A DNA stretch of 44,457 nt, from assembly GCA_903875575.1 (NCBI GenBank), contig CAIQWJ010000061.1, positions 1 to 44,457 of the forward strand. The letters run 5' to 3'. The DNA is from an uncultured Acidobacteriia bacterium. GTDB lineage: Bacteria; Acidobacteriota; Terriglobia; Bryobacterales; Bryobacteraceae. Below, piece after piece: positions 44,214 through 44,457 of the stretch (its first letter is position 1; every line of letters starts with the position of its first letter). The position numbers and the translations under genes were made by a program. A model generated the notes under the pieces. That model had not been told where the DNA came from. It made no database searches and worked only from the letters and a program-made list of their open reading frames with translations.

Positions 44214-44316
44214 GCCAGCGATCCGTGGGGCATGTTGCGGTGTCGGCGCGGTACCAACTCGACGTAGAATGCACGAGTTAGACCCAACTGGACTGGTCTG
44301 AACTGGCCCTTAGCAC

Positions 44317-44340
44317 GTTCGATTCCCGTTAGCGCTACCA
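44317..44340 (+). repeat. attR: direct repeat of the tRNA-Glu 3' end
   Basis: This is an exact copy of 113-136, including the CCA end, without the rest of a tRNA gene. The bases after it resemble those after the intact tRNA, with about five differences in 30. DNA to the right (44341-44457) is presumably host chromosome. Confidence 0.93.
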
Positions 44341-44457
44341 TTTTTTCATAGACTTACGGGCGTCAAGTCACAGCGCGGGTTGCGCCAGGTGAGAATGGCG
44401 TCGTTTCTGACCCGACATCGGGCCCTTCAATAGACACCAGAGTTTGAGTGAGTCTCC

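Larger units (their letters stand above)
113..44340. mobile_element. tRNA-Glu-integrated genomic island carrying defence genes
   Basis: The element runs from the 3' part of tRNA-Glu to an exact 24-base copy of the tRNA 3' end at 44317-44340. It carries a tyrosine integrase, excisionase-like genes, a primase-helicase, a likely origin and a lone terminase small subunit, which suggests a satellite-like or integrative replicon. The rest is mostly defence cargo. No conjugation genes and no phage structural genes were seen, so transfer would have to rely on a helper phage, another element or natural uptake. The integrase is about 7.5 kb from the left end instead of next to an end, so cargo probably entered between attL and the core module. 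The boundaries are seen directly; the mode of transfer is inferred. Confidence 0.85.

Overview
The window is best read as one complete, tRNA-integrated genomic island of about 44.2 kb with short host flanks. An intact tRNA-Glu(CTC) gene (62-136) lies at the left. The last 24 bases of that tRNA are repeated exactly at 44317-44340, followed by about 30 bases of imperfect repeat (25/30). A tyrosine integrase (7646-8854) is present, and paired GTGACGAC motifs sit just inside both ends. The DNA is GC-rich with short intergenic spaces and many ATGA overlaps. It fits a soil or sediment bacterium with a GC-rich genome, perhaps Acidobacteriota or a similar phylum. No gene here fixes the taxon, so that is only an impression.

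Layout. (a) 284-6206: left cargo, with a two-gene membrane-protein module and two proteins carrying likely PD-(D/E)XK nuclease cores. (b) 6330-9747: control and integration module, with small HTH/excisionase-like genes behind an array of GCACT repeats, the integrase, a small conserved gene and a DUF3489 gene ending in a strong terminator. (c) 9835-14226: replication and packaging module, with a TOPRIM/DUF3987 primase-helicase protein, a 262-bp palindromic iteron region that looks like a replication origin, a conserved hypothetical gene and a P27-type terminase small subunit with no large subunit nearby. This set resembles a phage satellite. (d) 14408-17759: a serine recombinase coupled to two ParB/RepB-like genes, the first interrupted by an in-frame amber codon.

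(e) 37830 down to 17953, minus strand: the main cargo, about 20 kb and eight genes. In order these are a SNF2 helicase (DrmD-like), a very large adenine methyltransferase (DrmMI-like, with a one-base frameshift near its 3' end), a zinc-finger protein, a coiled-coil protein, a Panacea antitoxin with a PemK-like toxin, a 2121-residue helicase of the YprA/DUF1998 type with a probable Vsr-like nuclease region, and a UvrD-type helicase with a RelE/ParE-like N-terminus. The array shares its helicase and methylase logic with class 1 DISARM. It differs in having the helicase and DUF1998 parts in one chain, no separate DrmC, and added UvrD, zinc-finger, coiled-coil and toxin-antitoxin genes. (f) 38032-44089, plus strand: a CoiA-like nuclease, a DUF4238 protein, an AbiEi/AbiEii toxin-antitoxin pair and a TOTE-type primase-helicase seven bases after AbiEii.

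Together this looks like a mobile, probably self-replicating and possibly phage-mobilised island whose cargo is anti-phage defence. Cargo is packed on both sides of the integration/replication core. All functions are inferred from motifs read by eye.
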